64,000 nucleotides of DNA from CADEED01 sp020442965 (GTDB lineage Bacteria > Pseudomonadota > Gammaproteobacteria > Steroidobacterales > Steroidobacteraceae): NCBI GenBank assembly GCA_041395525.1, contig JAWLAH010000005.1, positions 1 through 64,000 of the forward strand, read 5' to 3'. Below are positions 29,288 through 36,805 of this stretch, piece after piece. The position numbers were made by a program, and so were the translations under genes. Position 1 is the first letter of the stretch. Every line of letters starts with the position of its first letter. The notes beneath the pieces are model-generated. The model searched no databases, was not told the DNA's origin, and was given only the letters and a program-made list of their open reading frames with translations.

Positions 29288-30529
29288 TCACGGGGTAGCC
29301 GTCGCGCCGCCACGGGTACCACGCAACAACGTGTTCGGTAGATAGGAGGCGTCCCAATCCTTGGACTGTCGGCCAAGCCGCAGAACGACGAGCTGCTCCG
29401 AAGGAATCGCCCAGAGTGTCCTGCCGCCGCCGCCCTCCATCCAGATCACGTCGTCTGCCAGATACGCCTCGTCATGCTGCACGCCGAAGCCGCTGCCCGG
29501 TGTGTACTCGCGTACGCCCGCCGGCGCGCGCCCGGTCCAGATCTGCAGGCCGTACAACGGATTGACGCGCGAGCCCGTCGCCATTTCACGGACCCAGCCT
29601 GGCGGCAGCACCTGCGCCGTACCGGCGACCCCGTCCGTGACTAACAATGCGCCGAGTCGCATGAAGTCCTCGGGCGTCGCGCGAAAGCAGCAATAGACTG
29701 CCGGCATGCCATTGCTGCGGTCCATGTAAAACTCAGCCGGACCCGCACCGATCGGACGCCACAGACGTTCATCGACGTAACGCTCGTAAGGCACACCGGT
29801 CGCGCGCTCGAGGATCACCCCCACCAACTGCGCGTTCGCATTGGACAGATTGAAACGCGTTCCGGGCTCGTGCTGCAGCCGAAAACTCAATGCGGCGCCG
29901 ACGAAGTCCGAGCCTAACGACAGCCGCGAATTCTTGTTCAGCAGAGCGGGCAGTCGCGACAACCAGCCGACGACGCCCGGGCGCGCGGGCCCACCCCCGA
30001 GCGGGACTTCTTCGAGTCCGCTCGTATTCAACAACAGTTGCCGCAAGGTGATCTTGCCGCGCGCATCGCCGCGCCATTCGTCGAGCCACGTCTCGACCGG
30101 CAGATCGAGCGATTTGATTCGACCATCGCGCAGCGCGATGCCCACGGCCATCGCTACCATCGAGCGGGTCATGGCGCGACCCGAAAACAGCTTGTACTGC
30201 GTCATCTCACCGTAATATCGTTCGAGCTGAATACGTCCACGATGCAGCACGATCAGCGCGACCGAATTGTGGGCTTCCGCCCAAGCCGATGCCTGCTCGA
30301 GCGCGGCCGGATCGATGGTTAGTTCGCCCGGCGGGGCCGCGGCCAGAAACGGCGTCGGCGCTCCTTCGATCGTCACCGTCGGTTGGTAGAAGGAATCGGG
30401 CCACTCGCCTGCATCGCGCGGCATCTGGAATACTCGGTGCCAGAATGGCCAATCGGCGGCGATCACGCCGATGGCGGTCGGCACGACCGTTACGATCAGA
30501 ATCAAGAGAGCGACACCAACACGGCGCAT
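29288..30529 (-). CDS. Serine-hydrolase (class C beta-lactamase fold) protein lacking catalytic residues
   Basis: The 413-residue protein has an N-terminal membrane anchor (ALLILIVTVVPTAIGVIA) and the class C beta-lactamase/NylB-type fold: NSVALIVLHRGRIQLERYYG, ITLRQLLLNTSGLEE and VVLRLG. The active-site SxxK position reads AMTRS, replacing both Ser and Lys. The YxN position reads LSN in RFNLSNANAQLVG, replacing Tyr. It is therefore probably a pseudoenzyme, perhaps a binding protein. The ATG at 30529 was chosen as the start of the hydrophobic segment; the longer in-frame extension looks non-coding. Confidence 0.75.
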   Translation of the reverse strand: MRRVGVALLILIVTVVPTAIGVIAADWPFWHRVFQMPRDAGEWPDSFYQPTVTIEGAPTPFLAAAPPGELTIDPAALEQASAWAEAHNSVALIVLHRGRIQLERYYGEMTQYKLFSGRAMTRSMVAMAVGIALRDGRIKSLDLPVETWLDEWRGDARGKITLRQLLLNTSGLEEVPLGGGPARPGVVGWLSRLPALLNKNSRLSLGSDFVGAALSFRLQHEPGTRFNLSNANAQLVGVILERATGVPYERYVDERLWRPIGAGPAEFYMDRSNGMPAVYCCFRATPEDFMRLGALLVTDGVAGTAQVLPPGWVREMATGSRVNPLYGLQIWTGRAPAGVREYTPGSGFGVQHDEAYLADDVIWMEGGGGRTLWAIPSEQLVVLRLGRQSKDWDASYLPNTLLRGTRGGATATP

Positions 30530-30604
30530 GATCGGTCGATTTCCCTGCCCCAAGTGCTGCAATCGTACCAGCACGGCCCGCCGAGCCAGTAGAATCCGGG
30601 AGCC

Positions 30605-32074
30605 ATGAGTCTCGCTATCTGTGCCATTGCATCCGAGGTTAGTCCACTCGCCAAGACCGGTGGACTTGCAGACGTGGCGAGCGCACTGACGCGAGAATTG
30701 CATGACGGCGGCCACGATGCCCGCCTGTTCGTGCCGCTCTACGCGCAAATCGATCGCACCGGACTGACACTGCATGCGGTTCCGAACCTGCACGGATTCT
30801 CGGTCGCGCTCGGCGAGCATCACTACCGATTTGATGCCTACACAGCGCGTCTGCCCGGCTCACGGGCGCTCGTCTATCTGCTGGATTGTCCGGCGCTGTT
30901 CGCGCGTGATAGCCTCTACACGAGCGATGCGGACGAACATCGGCGCTTTATCGCGCTGACACGGGCAGCGCTCGAAAGTTGTCGGCACATGAACTGGCGA
31001 CCGGATATCGTGCACTGCCACGACTGGCACGCCGCATTCGCACCGCTGTTGATCAAGACGAGCTATGCCGACGACCCGGCGCTCGGCACAGCCAGGTCCG
31101 TGCTCACGATTCATAACATCGGCTATCAAGGCGTGTTCGCAGCCAGCGCGGCCAGCGATCTTGGTATCGGCGTCCCGGCCGATCGACTGGAGCCCACGGA
31201 TTTCGCCGCCGGACAAATCAATTCGCTCAAGCACGGCATTCTGTACGCCGACGCAATCACCACCGTGAGCCCGACTTACGCGCGGGAAATTCTCACACCG
31301 GAGTTTGGCATGGGGCTTGAGTCGGCACTCGCGGCGCGCGCGGCCGATCTCACCGGCATTCTGAACGGCGTCGACTACTCGGAATGGGACCCGCGCTGGG
31401 ACCGCCATCTCCCGATTCACTACGGACCATTCACCCTGCCGCGGAAGGCAGCGCTCAAGCAGCGCTTCCTCAGCGACAACGGCCTCACTACCGCGAACGA
31501 CCGTACACCGCTGCTTGGAATCGTCGGCCGCATGACCGGGCAGAAGGGCTACGACCTGCTGCGCGGGGTCCTGCCCGAGTTATTAGCATCGCGCAACGTA
31601 CGGCTCGCGGCGCTCGGCAGCGGCGAGGCGGAATACGAACAGATTTTTCGCGAGCTTGCCGATGCATTCCCGGGCCGCGCGCTCTATCGTCACGGCTACG
31701 ATGAGGCGATGGCGCACTGGATAGAAGCGGCCAGCGACATCTTCCTGATGCCGTCGCGCTACGAACCCTGCGGCCTCAATCAGATGTATAGCCTGCGCTA
31801 CGGGACGATTCCGATCGTACGTCGCACAGGTGGACTCGCCGATTCGGTAACTCACTTCGATCCGCTCACAGAACGCGGCGACGGTATCGTGTTCAACGAT
31901 TTCGATAGCAACGCCATTCGCTGGGCGCTCGACACCGCGCTCGAGTGGTACGCCGACGCAACGCTGTGGGAGAAGATCATGCGCAATGCGATGCGCGCGG
32001 ACTTTTCGTGGGCCGGGCAGGCGAAGCACTACGTGCGTCTGTTCGAGCGGCTCGCCGCCACGAAACGCGCCTAG
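30605..32074 (+). CDS. glgA: Glycogen synthase, ADP-glucose type
   Basis: The 489-residue GT5 enzyme elongates alpha-1,4-glucan from ADP-glucose. The substrate-binding KTGGLADV motif lies near residue 16, followed by HDWHAAFAPLL, VSPTYAREILTPEFG and the C-terminal MPSRYEPCGLNQMYSLRYG. Length matches E. coli GlgA (477). Its 3' end overlaps the convergent LEA-type lipoprotein gene by 4 bases, and glgC lies just beyond, so the glycogen pathway is split across both strands. No branching enzyme gene is in the window. Confidence 0.95.
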   Translation: MSLAICAIASEVSPLAKTGGLADVASALTRELHDGGHDARLFVPLYAQIDRTGLTLHAVPNLHGFSVALGEHHYRFDAYTARLPGSRALVYLLDCPALFARDSLYTSDADEHRRFIALTRAALESCRHMNWRPDIVHCHDWHAAFAPLLIKTSYADDPALGTARSVLTIHNIGYQGVFAASAASDLGIGVPADRLEPTDFAAGQINSLKHGILYADAITTVSPTYAREILTPEFGMGLESALAARAADLTGILNGVDYSEWDPRWDRHLPIHYGPFTLPRKAALKQRFLSDNGLTTANDRTPLLGIVGRMTGQKGYDLLRGVLPELLASRNVRLAALGSGEAEYEQIFRELADAFPGRALYRHGYDEAMAHWIEAASDIFLMPSRYEPCGLNQMYSLRYGTIPIVRRTGGLADSVTHFDPLTERGDGIVFNDFDSNAIRWALDTALEWYADATLWEKIMRNAMRADFSWAGQAKHYVRLFERLAATKRA

Positions 32075-32541
32075 TGCAGCTTGATCGAGCCTTTTTCCTC
32101 GAACGGGATGCTTCTGAGCAGACCTGACGACAGGGACACTTTGCCGATCATGCGGTAATCGAGCGATTCCATCGAGTTGTCGGAGCCGCCGCCGCGCGCC
32201 AGCATACGCAGCAGCGCCGTGGCCATGTTAGCGGTAACACTCATGTCGAACTCTGCCTCGCCAAACGCCGGCACGTTGAACGGCGAGCCGCTGACACCTT
32301 GCGCAAAATCCTCGCCCGCAAGCTCGAGCCGGTAACTGATGCCCTTGATGGGTAAATCGCGATCGTTAGGGTTCTGCACACGCAGCCGCACCAACAAGCG
32401 CTGCTCGAAGAGATCGCTTTTCTGCACCGCCACATTGATGATCGAGAGGCGTGGCGTCTCGAGGTGCGCATACGATGCACAACCCGCCAACAGCCCGTTA
32501 CCCAGACACAGGCTGGCAAGCAACGCGAAACGAGTGTTCAT
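32071..32541 (-). CDS. LEA14/WHy-domain lipoprotein
   Basis: The 156-residue protein has a lipoprotein signal (LGNGLLAGC, Cys about residue 21). A single LEA_2/WHy domain follows: VRLRVQNPNDRDLPIKGISY is the typical N-P-N-D strand, followed by GEDFAQGVSGSPFNVPAFGE. Such proteins are linked to desiccation or envelope stress. The ATG overlaps the glgC stop as ATGA, so it is translated with the glycogen gene. The role in that setting is unknown. Confidence 0.8.
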   Translation of the reverse strand: MNTRFALLASLCLGNGLLAGCASYAHLETPRLSIINVAVQKSDLFEQRLLVRLRVQNPNDRDLPIKGISYRLELAGEDFAQGVSGSPFNVPAFGEAEFDMSVTANMATALLRMLARGGGSDNSMESLDYRMIGKVSLSSGLLRSIPFEEKGSIKLH

Positions 32542-33809
32542 GCCACGGATGGTACCAGCATCGTTGCGGTGACCAGCACGACCCCTTTCTCGGTGACGAA
32601 AAACCGTTTGGCGTCAGACGCCGGATCCACACCGATCTGCGTACCGTCCGGGATATCGCAGCCCTCGTCGATGATCGCGTTGCGGATCGTGCAACCGTGA
32701 CCAATGTGCACGTTCGGCAGCACGACCGCACGCTCGACGTACGAACGGTCCTCAACCCGCACACCCGAAAAGAGCAGCGACTCGCGAATCGCCGCTCCCG
32801 AGACGATACTTCCGCCCGAGACCAGCGAATTGATCGCGAGCCCGCGTCGGCCTTCCTCGTCGAGTACAAACTTGGCGGGCGGTTGCTGCACCTGATAGGT
32901 CCAGATCGGCCAGTCCTCGTCGTAGATATTGAGTTCGGGATTGACGTACACGAGTTCGAGATTGGCCTCATAGAACGCGTCGATCGTGCCCACGTCACGC
33001 CAGTAATTCTGCGCGCGCGTCTTCACGTCCTGAAACGGATAGGCGTACACCTGCAGGCTATCGATCGATTTCGGCAGAATATTGCGGCCGAAGTCATGGG
33101 CGGAAGTGGCGTCGGTACTGTCTTCAAGTAACAACTTTTCCATGAGCGCCGGATTGAAGACATAAATGCCCATCGACGCCAGCGCCACATCGGGCCGGCC
33201 CGGCATCGGATCCGGATCCGCCGGCTTCTCCGCGAACTTGACCACTCGGTTCCATTCGGTTGCGGTCATCACGCCAAAGTCGCGCGCTTCCAGGCGCGGC
33301 ACTTCCACCACGCCCACCGTGATATCAGCGCCCTTCTCCACGTGATAGGCAATCATCGGACCGTAGTCCATTTTGTAGATGTGGTCGCCCGCCAGCACTA
33401 ACACATGCTTCGGATGATGCGACTGCACGACATCCAGATTCTGGAAGACCGCATCCGCAGTGCCGCGATACCAGTGTTCGCCGACCTGCTGCTGCGCGGG
33501 TATGACCTCGACGAATTCGCCAAACTCACCCCGCATGTAGCCCCAGCCGCGCTGGACGTGCTGGATGAGGGACTGGGCCTTGTATTGCGTCAGCACCGAG
33601 ATTTGCCGGATGCCGGAATTCACGCAGTTGGAGAGGACGAAATCGATGATGCGGAACTTGCCGCCGAACGGCGTGGCGGGCTTGCAGCGGTGGGCCGTCA
33701 AGCCCTTCAATCGCTCGCCCCGTCCGCCCGCCATGACAATGGCCAGCGTGCCACTCGTCAGGCGGCTTACGTATCGACCCGATGAGGCCCGTGCCGCTCT
33801 TTTCGCCAT
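32538..33809 (-). CDS. glgC: Glucose-1-phosphate adenylyltransferase
   Basis: The 423-residue enzyme makes ADP-glucose for glycogen. It starts with a short basic leader and the nucleotide site LAIVMAGGRGERLKGLT, then KPATPFGGKFRIIDFVLSNC, VLAGDHIYKMDY and the sugar site VALASMGIYVFNPALMEKLL. The C-terminal left-handed helix region includes GGSIVSGAAIRESLLFSGVR. The usual allosteric N-terminal Arg/Lys cluster is present, so fructose-1,6-bisphosphate control is plausible. It is encoded opposite glgA. Confidence 0.95.
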   Translation of the reverse strand: MAKRAARASSGRYVSRLTSGTLAIVMAGGRGERLKGLTAHRCKPATPFGGKFRIIDFVLSNCVNSGIRQISVLTQYKAQSLIQHVQRGWGYMRGEFGEFVEVIPAQQQVGEHWYRGTADAVFQNLDVVQSHHPKHVLVLAGDHIYKMDYGPMIAYHVEKGADITVGVVEVPRLEARDFGVMTATEWNRVVKFAEKPADPDPMPGRPDVALASMGIYVFNPALMEKLLLEDSTDATSAHDFGRNILPKSIDSLQVYAYPFQDVKTRAQNYWRDVGTIDAFYEANLELVYVNPELNIYDEDWPIWTYQVQQPPAKFVLDEEGRRGLAINSLVSGGSIVSGAAIRESLLFSGVRVEDRSYVERAVVLPNVHIGHGCTIRNAIIDEGCDIPDGTQIGVDPASDAKRFFVTEKGVVLVTATMLVPSVA

Positions 33810-33912
33810 CGTCGTCCTCGCTCAGCGTTGCATGGCCAGTATAGGGCTGGATGCGAAGAGATGCCGCTGGATCTAAACTAGTCCTGGTCCTCAACATAGG
33901 TAGATTGCCGTT

Positions 33913-34287
33913 ATGACGTTGCTGCGAAACTCATTGATGCTGGCCGCTGTCGTGGTGATCGTTGCGCTCCTTGTCTCTGCGCGTGCAACCCAGGCAGTCG
34001 CGAGCGACACGCCGGCGGACGCGGGACACTGCGCGTTCATGCTGAAGAACCAGTGGGCCGGACCTTTTAAGGCCTGTGTCGCGCCAGCTACGGCCGACAA
34101 ATGCGCAGAGATCGGCAAGACAGACGAGAACTCCGCTGCCGCCTGGAGCGCCGGGGCCTGCCCAACCGCTGGGGTGGTCGGAAGCTGCAAGCGCAGCAAA
34201 GACACCCTCTACTACTACGAGGGCGATGCGTCGGGCCTCGAACTCGGTTGCGGGTTTCAAAGCGGTGAGTGGAAAACCGGCGGCTGA
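33913..34287 (+). CDS. Small secreted cysteine-rich protein, unknown family
   Basis: The 124-residue protein starts with a strong signal peptide (LMLAAVVVIVALLVSARATQ, cleavage likely after AVA near residue 30). The mature part is about 95 residues with six cysteines (CAF, ACV, KCAE, ACPT, SCKR, GCGF), suggesting three disulfides, and aromatic YYYEGD. I do not recognise the family. It stands alone between glgC (divergent) and the PadR operon, with two palindromes just past its stop. Confidence 0.6.
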   Translation: MTLLRNSLMLAAVVVIVALLVSARATQAVASDTPADAGHCAFMLKNQWAGPFKACVAPATADKCAEIGKTDENSAAAWSAGACPTAGVVGSCKRSKDTLYYYEGDASGLELGCGFQSGEWKTGG

Positions 34288-34310
34288 TGCTTTGGCTTAC
34301 GCCCGCCGGC

Positions 34311-34353
34311 CCAGTACTGGTTGACAGCTAGTATCGTATTATTCACAGTACTG
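34311..34353. promoter_or_regulatory. Paired CAGTACTG palindromes, candidate PadR operator
   Basis: CCAGTACTGG (34311-34320) and CAGTACTG (34346-34353) share the same 8-base palindrome with centres 34 bases apart. A TTGACA hexamer sits between them at 34321-34326, and the PadR start codon is 5 bases past the second copy. The layout suits autorepression by the PadR protein. The TTGACA lacks a well-placed -10 box. Confidence 0.4.
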
Positions 34354-34357
34354 ACCA

Positions 34358-34756
34358 GTGGATAGTAGCTATGCTCGAAAATTCCAGAAGGACCTGAACG
34401 GCGGCCTGATCGGCTTGGTGCTGCTGGCTGAGCTCGCCGCCGTCGATGAGGACCAGTACGGCTACGAGCTCGTCAAGCGCCTGCAGCGGGCGAATGACGG
34501 CGAGCTCCTCTTCAAGGAAGGTACCGTATATCCCGTGTTGCGCTCGTTATCCGCCGCCGGCTTGCTCGCGAGCCGCGTCGTGCCCTCGTACCGCGGCCCG
34601 CCACGTCGCTACTACCGCCTCACACCACAGGGACACGACGTGCTGGTGATCTGGCGCGGGATTTGGCGTGATACGCGCGATTTCGTGGACCGCTGCGTCA
34701 CCCATGACCGCAGACCAGCGCGTGTCCAGGAGCCGACCATCGCAGGTGTCAACTGA
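34358..34756 (+). CDS. PadR-family transcriptional regulator
   Basis: The 132-residue protein has the PadR winged helix: KFQKDLNGGLIGLVLLAELA, then YGYELVKRL, KEGTVYPVLRSLSAAGLLAS and the wing PPRRYYRLTPQG. It begins at a GTG (34358), since no in-frame ATG precedes the conserved domain. PadR proteins are small ligand-responsive repressors that often control their own operon. The stop is directly followed by the ATG of the next small gene, so a three-gene operon with the nucleotidyltransferase is likely. Confidence 0.85.
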   Translation: MDSSYARKFQKDLNGGLIGLVLLAELAAVDEDQYGYELVKRLQRANDGELLFKEGTVYPVLRSLSAAGLLASRVVPSYRGPPRRYYRLTPQGHDVLVIWRGIWRDTRDFVDRCVTHDRRPARVQEPTIAGVN

Positions 34757-35017
34757 ATGCAGCCGGAGCAGGATCAGCAGCCCATCTACCGCACTGTCGG
34801 CCGACGTCGATCGCGCGACGGGCAACCGTTGACCGCTGACGATCGGGCGCAAATGACCGCGATGGCGCGCTATGTCACGCGCGCGCCGAAGGGCGTTTTT
34901 CGCTACGCATCGCATGAAGAAATGGCGGCGGATCGCCTGCGCTGGACGGTCGCCGCGATGCTCGAGAAGGCCCGCTCGCAGTCGGGCCTGTCGGGCCAGT
35001 CGTTAAAGCCAGGCTGA
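34757..35017 (+). CDS. Small protein paired with a nucleotidyltransferase, possible antitoxin partner
   Basis: The 86-residue protein is mostly charged and helical, with the motif APKGVFRYASHEEMAADRLRW. Similar small proteins with a PRGVFRF-x-SHEEA-like motif precede nucleotidyltransferase genes in many bacteria, as I recall from general experience rather than a search. The ATG touches the PadR stop (TGAATG), and its own stop overlaps the next start (TGATG). I cannot assign a fold. A role as the partner or antitoxin of the nucleotidyltransferase is inference. Confidence 0.6.
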   Translation: MQPEQDQQPIYRTVGRRRSRDGQPLTADDRAQMTAMARYVTRAPKGVFRYASHEEMAADRLRWTVAAMLEKARSQSGLSGQSLKPG

Positions 35018-35505
35018 TGCAATACACGCGCCCTGCAACCTGGGCCGATGTCAAGACGATCGCCCGTTACTTCGCTGAAGCCGGCGTTGAATACGCGCTG
35101 ATAGGCGGCTACGCCGTTGCCGCCCACGGCTTCAATCGCTTTTCGGAGGACATCGATTTGTTGGTGAACCCGACGGTCGAAAACTCTCGCAGGTGGATCA
35201 GCGCGCTGGCGCGCCTGCCGGATGGTGCCGCGAATGCGTTGACTGACAACCCAGATGTCTTTGCCGGCGGGCAGCAACACGCCATTCGCATCAACGACGA
35301 ATTCACGATCGATATTCTGCCGCAGGCCGGCGGCGCGAGCTGGGCAACACTGCGGCCGCACATTATCGAGACGCAGATCGACGGGCAAACCGTGCGACTC
35401 CTCGATCTCGAAGGCTTGCTGCAAACCAAACAAGGTGCGCGACCTCGGGATCAGATGGATGCGGCGGTCATTCGCGCCGCGCTCCAGGCGATGCGCGAGC
35501 AGTAG
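35017..35505 (+). CDS. Nucleotidyltransferase-fold protein (AbiEii/DUF6036-like)
   Basis: The 162-residue protein opens with a small helical cap, then the nucleotidyltransferase signature ALIGGYAVAAHGFNRFSEDIDLLV. There the Gly-Gly and the paired acids in the E-D-I-D strand would bind metal and NTP. A later strand FTIDILPQ supplies a third acid. Such proteins include toxins of MNT/AbiE-type systems that modify tRNA or partner proteins. It is coupled to the 86-residue protein by TGATG. Confidence 0.72.
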   Translation: MQYTRPATWADVKTIARYFAEAGVEYALIGGYAVAAHGFNRFSEDIDLLVNPTVENSRRWISALARLPDGAANALTDNPDVFAGGQQHAIRINDEFTIDILPQAGGASWATLRPHIIETQIDGQTVRLLDLEGLLQTKQGARPRDQMDAAVIRAALQAMREQ

Positions 35506-35515
35506 GAGCAGCGGG

Positions 35516-36142
35516 GTGCAGCGCTTGCAAGTCATCTTTTCGATCGCGTGTCTGGCCGCAGCGGGTTGCACCCATGGCGCGCAGCCAGCCGCGAACACCG
35601 TCGATTCTGCGGCGGTCATCGCGGCAGCGACAGCCAGTCAGACCACGGGCTGCCTGGCATCCGGCAATGGCTATCTGCGCGCCCGGTTGCGCGGCGCGCT
35701 GGTTCTCGATCTCGACTGGCGAAATGCCGAGATGCTTTGCGCAGGCGGCCTGCGGCCCGAGGGTTCCGGGCTACGCGTCAGCATCGCCGGGCCCGACCGC
35801 GGCAAGGGTCGACGCGTGCGGTTCGTATTCGGCTTGGGCGGCGCGCGCGAGGGCGTAGCGGCCGCGGCCGTCCCGACCAACGTCACCATCCTGTTCGAAG
35901 GCGAACAGCGCGTCTTTGCCACGCTCGGAGACGACAAGTGCACGACCGATTCGCTGACGCAGGAACGTATCGGGGCGCTCGGCGGTCCAAAGCGCAGTTA
36001 TCAGATTACGGCGCGCGGCTTTTGCACGGCTCCGGCCACCAATTTGAGCGGCACGGAGCGCCTTCTGATCCAGCGCTTCGATTTCGCGGGCCAGATCGAG
36101 ATAGAGGAAGACCAGGCAGATGACCGTCCACCGCCGACTTAG
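35516..36142 (+). CDS. Probable lipoprotein, unknown family
   Basis: The 208-residue protein starts at a GTG with AGGAG 7 bases upstream. It has a lipoprotein signal IFSIACLAAAGC (Cys about residue 17). The mature part is beta-rich with three further cysteines (TTGC, LCAGG, DKCTT, GFCTA region), and I do not recognise a domain. Its last codons overlap the start of the DUF192 gene by 23 bases, suggesting joint translation. Confidence 0.6.
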   Translation: MQRLQVIFSIACLAAAGCTHGAQPAANTVDSAAVIAAATASQTTGCLASGNGYLRARLRGALVLDLDWRNAEMLCAGGLRPEGSGLRVSIAGPDRGKGRRVRFVFGLGGAREGVAAAAVPTNVTILFEGEQRVFATLGDDKCTTDSLTQERIGALGGPKRSYQITARGFCTAPATNLSGTERLLIQRFDFAGQIEIEEDQADDRPPPT

Positions 36143-36656
36143 GGATCCGCTGATCCCTCGCCTCGCATTGACGTTGCTGCTGGTAGCGCTAACCAGTGCG
36201 GCCGCGCGTGCTCAACAGCCGCCCGAGGAACTAAGCCACTTTCCACAGAGCGACCTCACCATTGCGAGCCATGGCAAGCTGCACAAGTTCCGTATCTGGC
36301 TCGCCGATAATTCGCGACGCAAACAGCAAGGACTCATGTTCGTGCGCGATCTGCCGGCCGATCGCGGCATGCTGTTTGTCAACGATCAGCCCTATATCGC
36401 CAGCATGTGGATGAAGAACACCTTCGTGGCACTCGACATGGTGTTCATCGGCGCAGACGGCCGCATCGCCGAGATCCGCGCGAACACCACACCCCACTCG
36501 CTCGAGATTATCGCGCCCCGGGAGCCGGCGCTCGCCGTGCTCGAATTGCGCGGCGGCGAGGCTGCGCGCCTCGGGATCGCGCCGGGCGACGCCGTCGATC
36601 ACCCGACGCTCCGCCACAACACTGGGCGTCGTAAAAAAGCCACACAAGACCAGTAG
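36120..36656 (+). CDS. DUF192 exported protein
   Basis: The 178-residue protein has a signal peptide (LALTLLLVALTSAAARAQ). It then carries the DUF192 domain: FRIWLADNSRRKQQGLMFVR, ADRGMLFVND, MWMKNTFVALDMVFIGADG and TTPHSLEII. DUF192 proteins are small exported proteins of unknown function, common in bacteria and archaea. The C-terminus is Lys/Arg-rich. It overlaps the upstream lipoprotein gene. Confidence 0.85.
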   Translation: MTVHRRLRDPLIPRLALTLLLVALTSAAARAQQPPEELSHFPQSDLTIASHGKLHKFRIWLADNSRRKQQGLMFVRDLPADRGMLFVNDQPYIASMWMKNTFVALDMVFIGADGRIAEIRANTTPHSLEIIAPREPALAVLELRGGEAARLGIAPGDAVDHPTLRHNTGRRKKATQDQ

Positions 36657-36805
36657 GACGACTCCCACAGGTGAATCATGGTTGCAGAAATATACGGTTT
36701 AGCGCTGCATTAGGCTATGATCGCGTCCTCGGTGCCGCCGGGAATCTGTCAAATATGCTTGACCAGAATTCGGCGCGCGCTCGCAACACTCGAAGGGAGT
36801 CCGCG

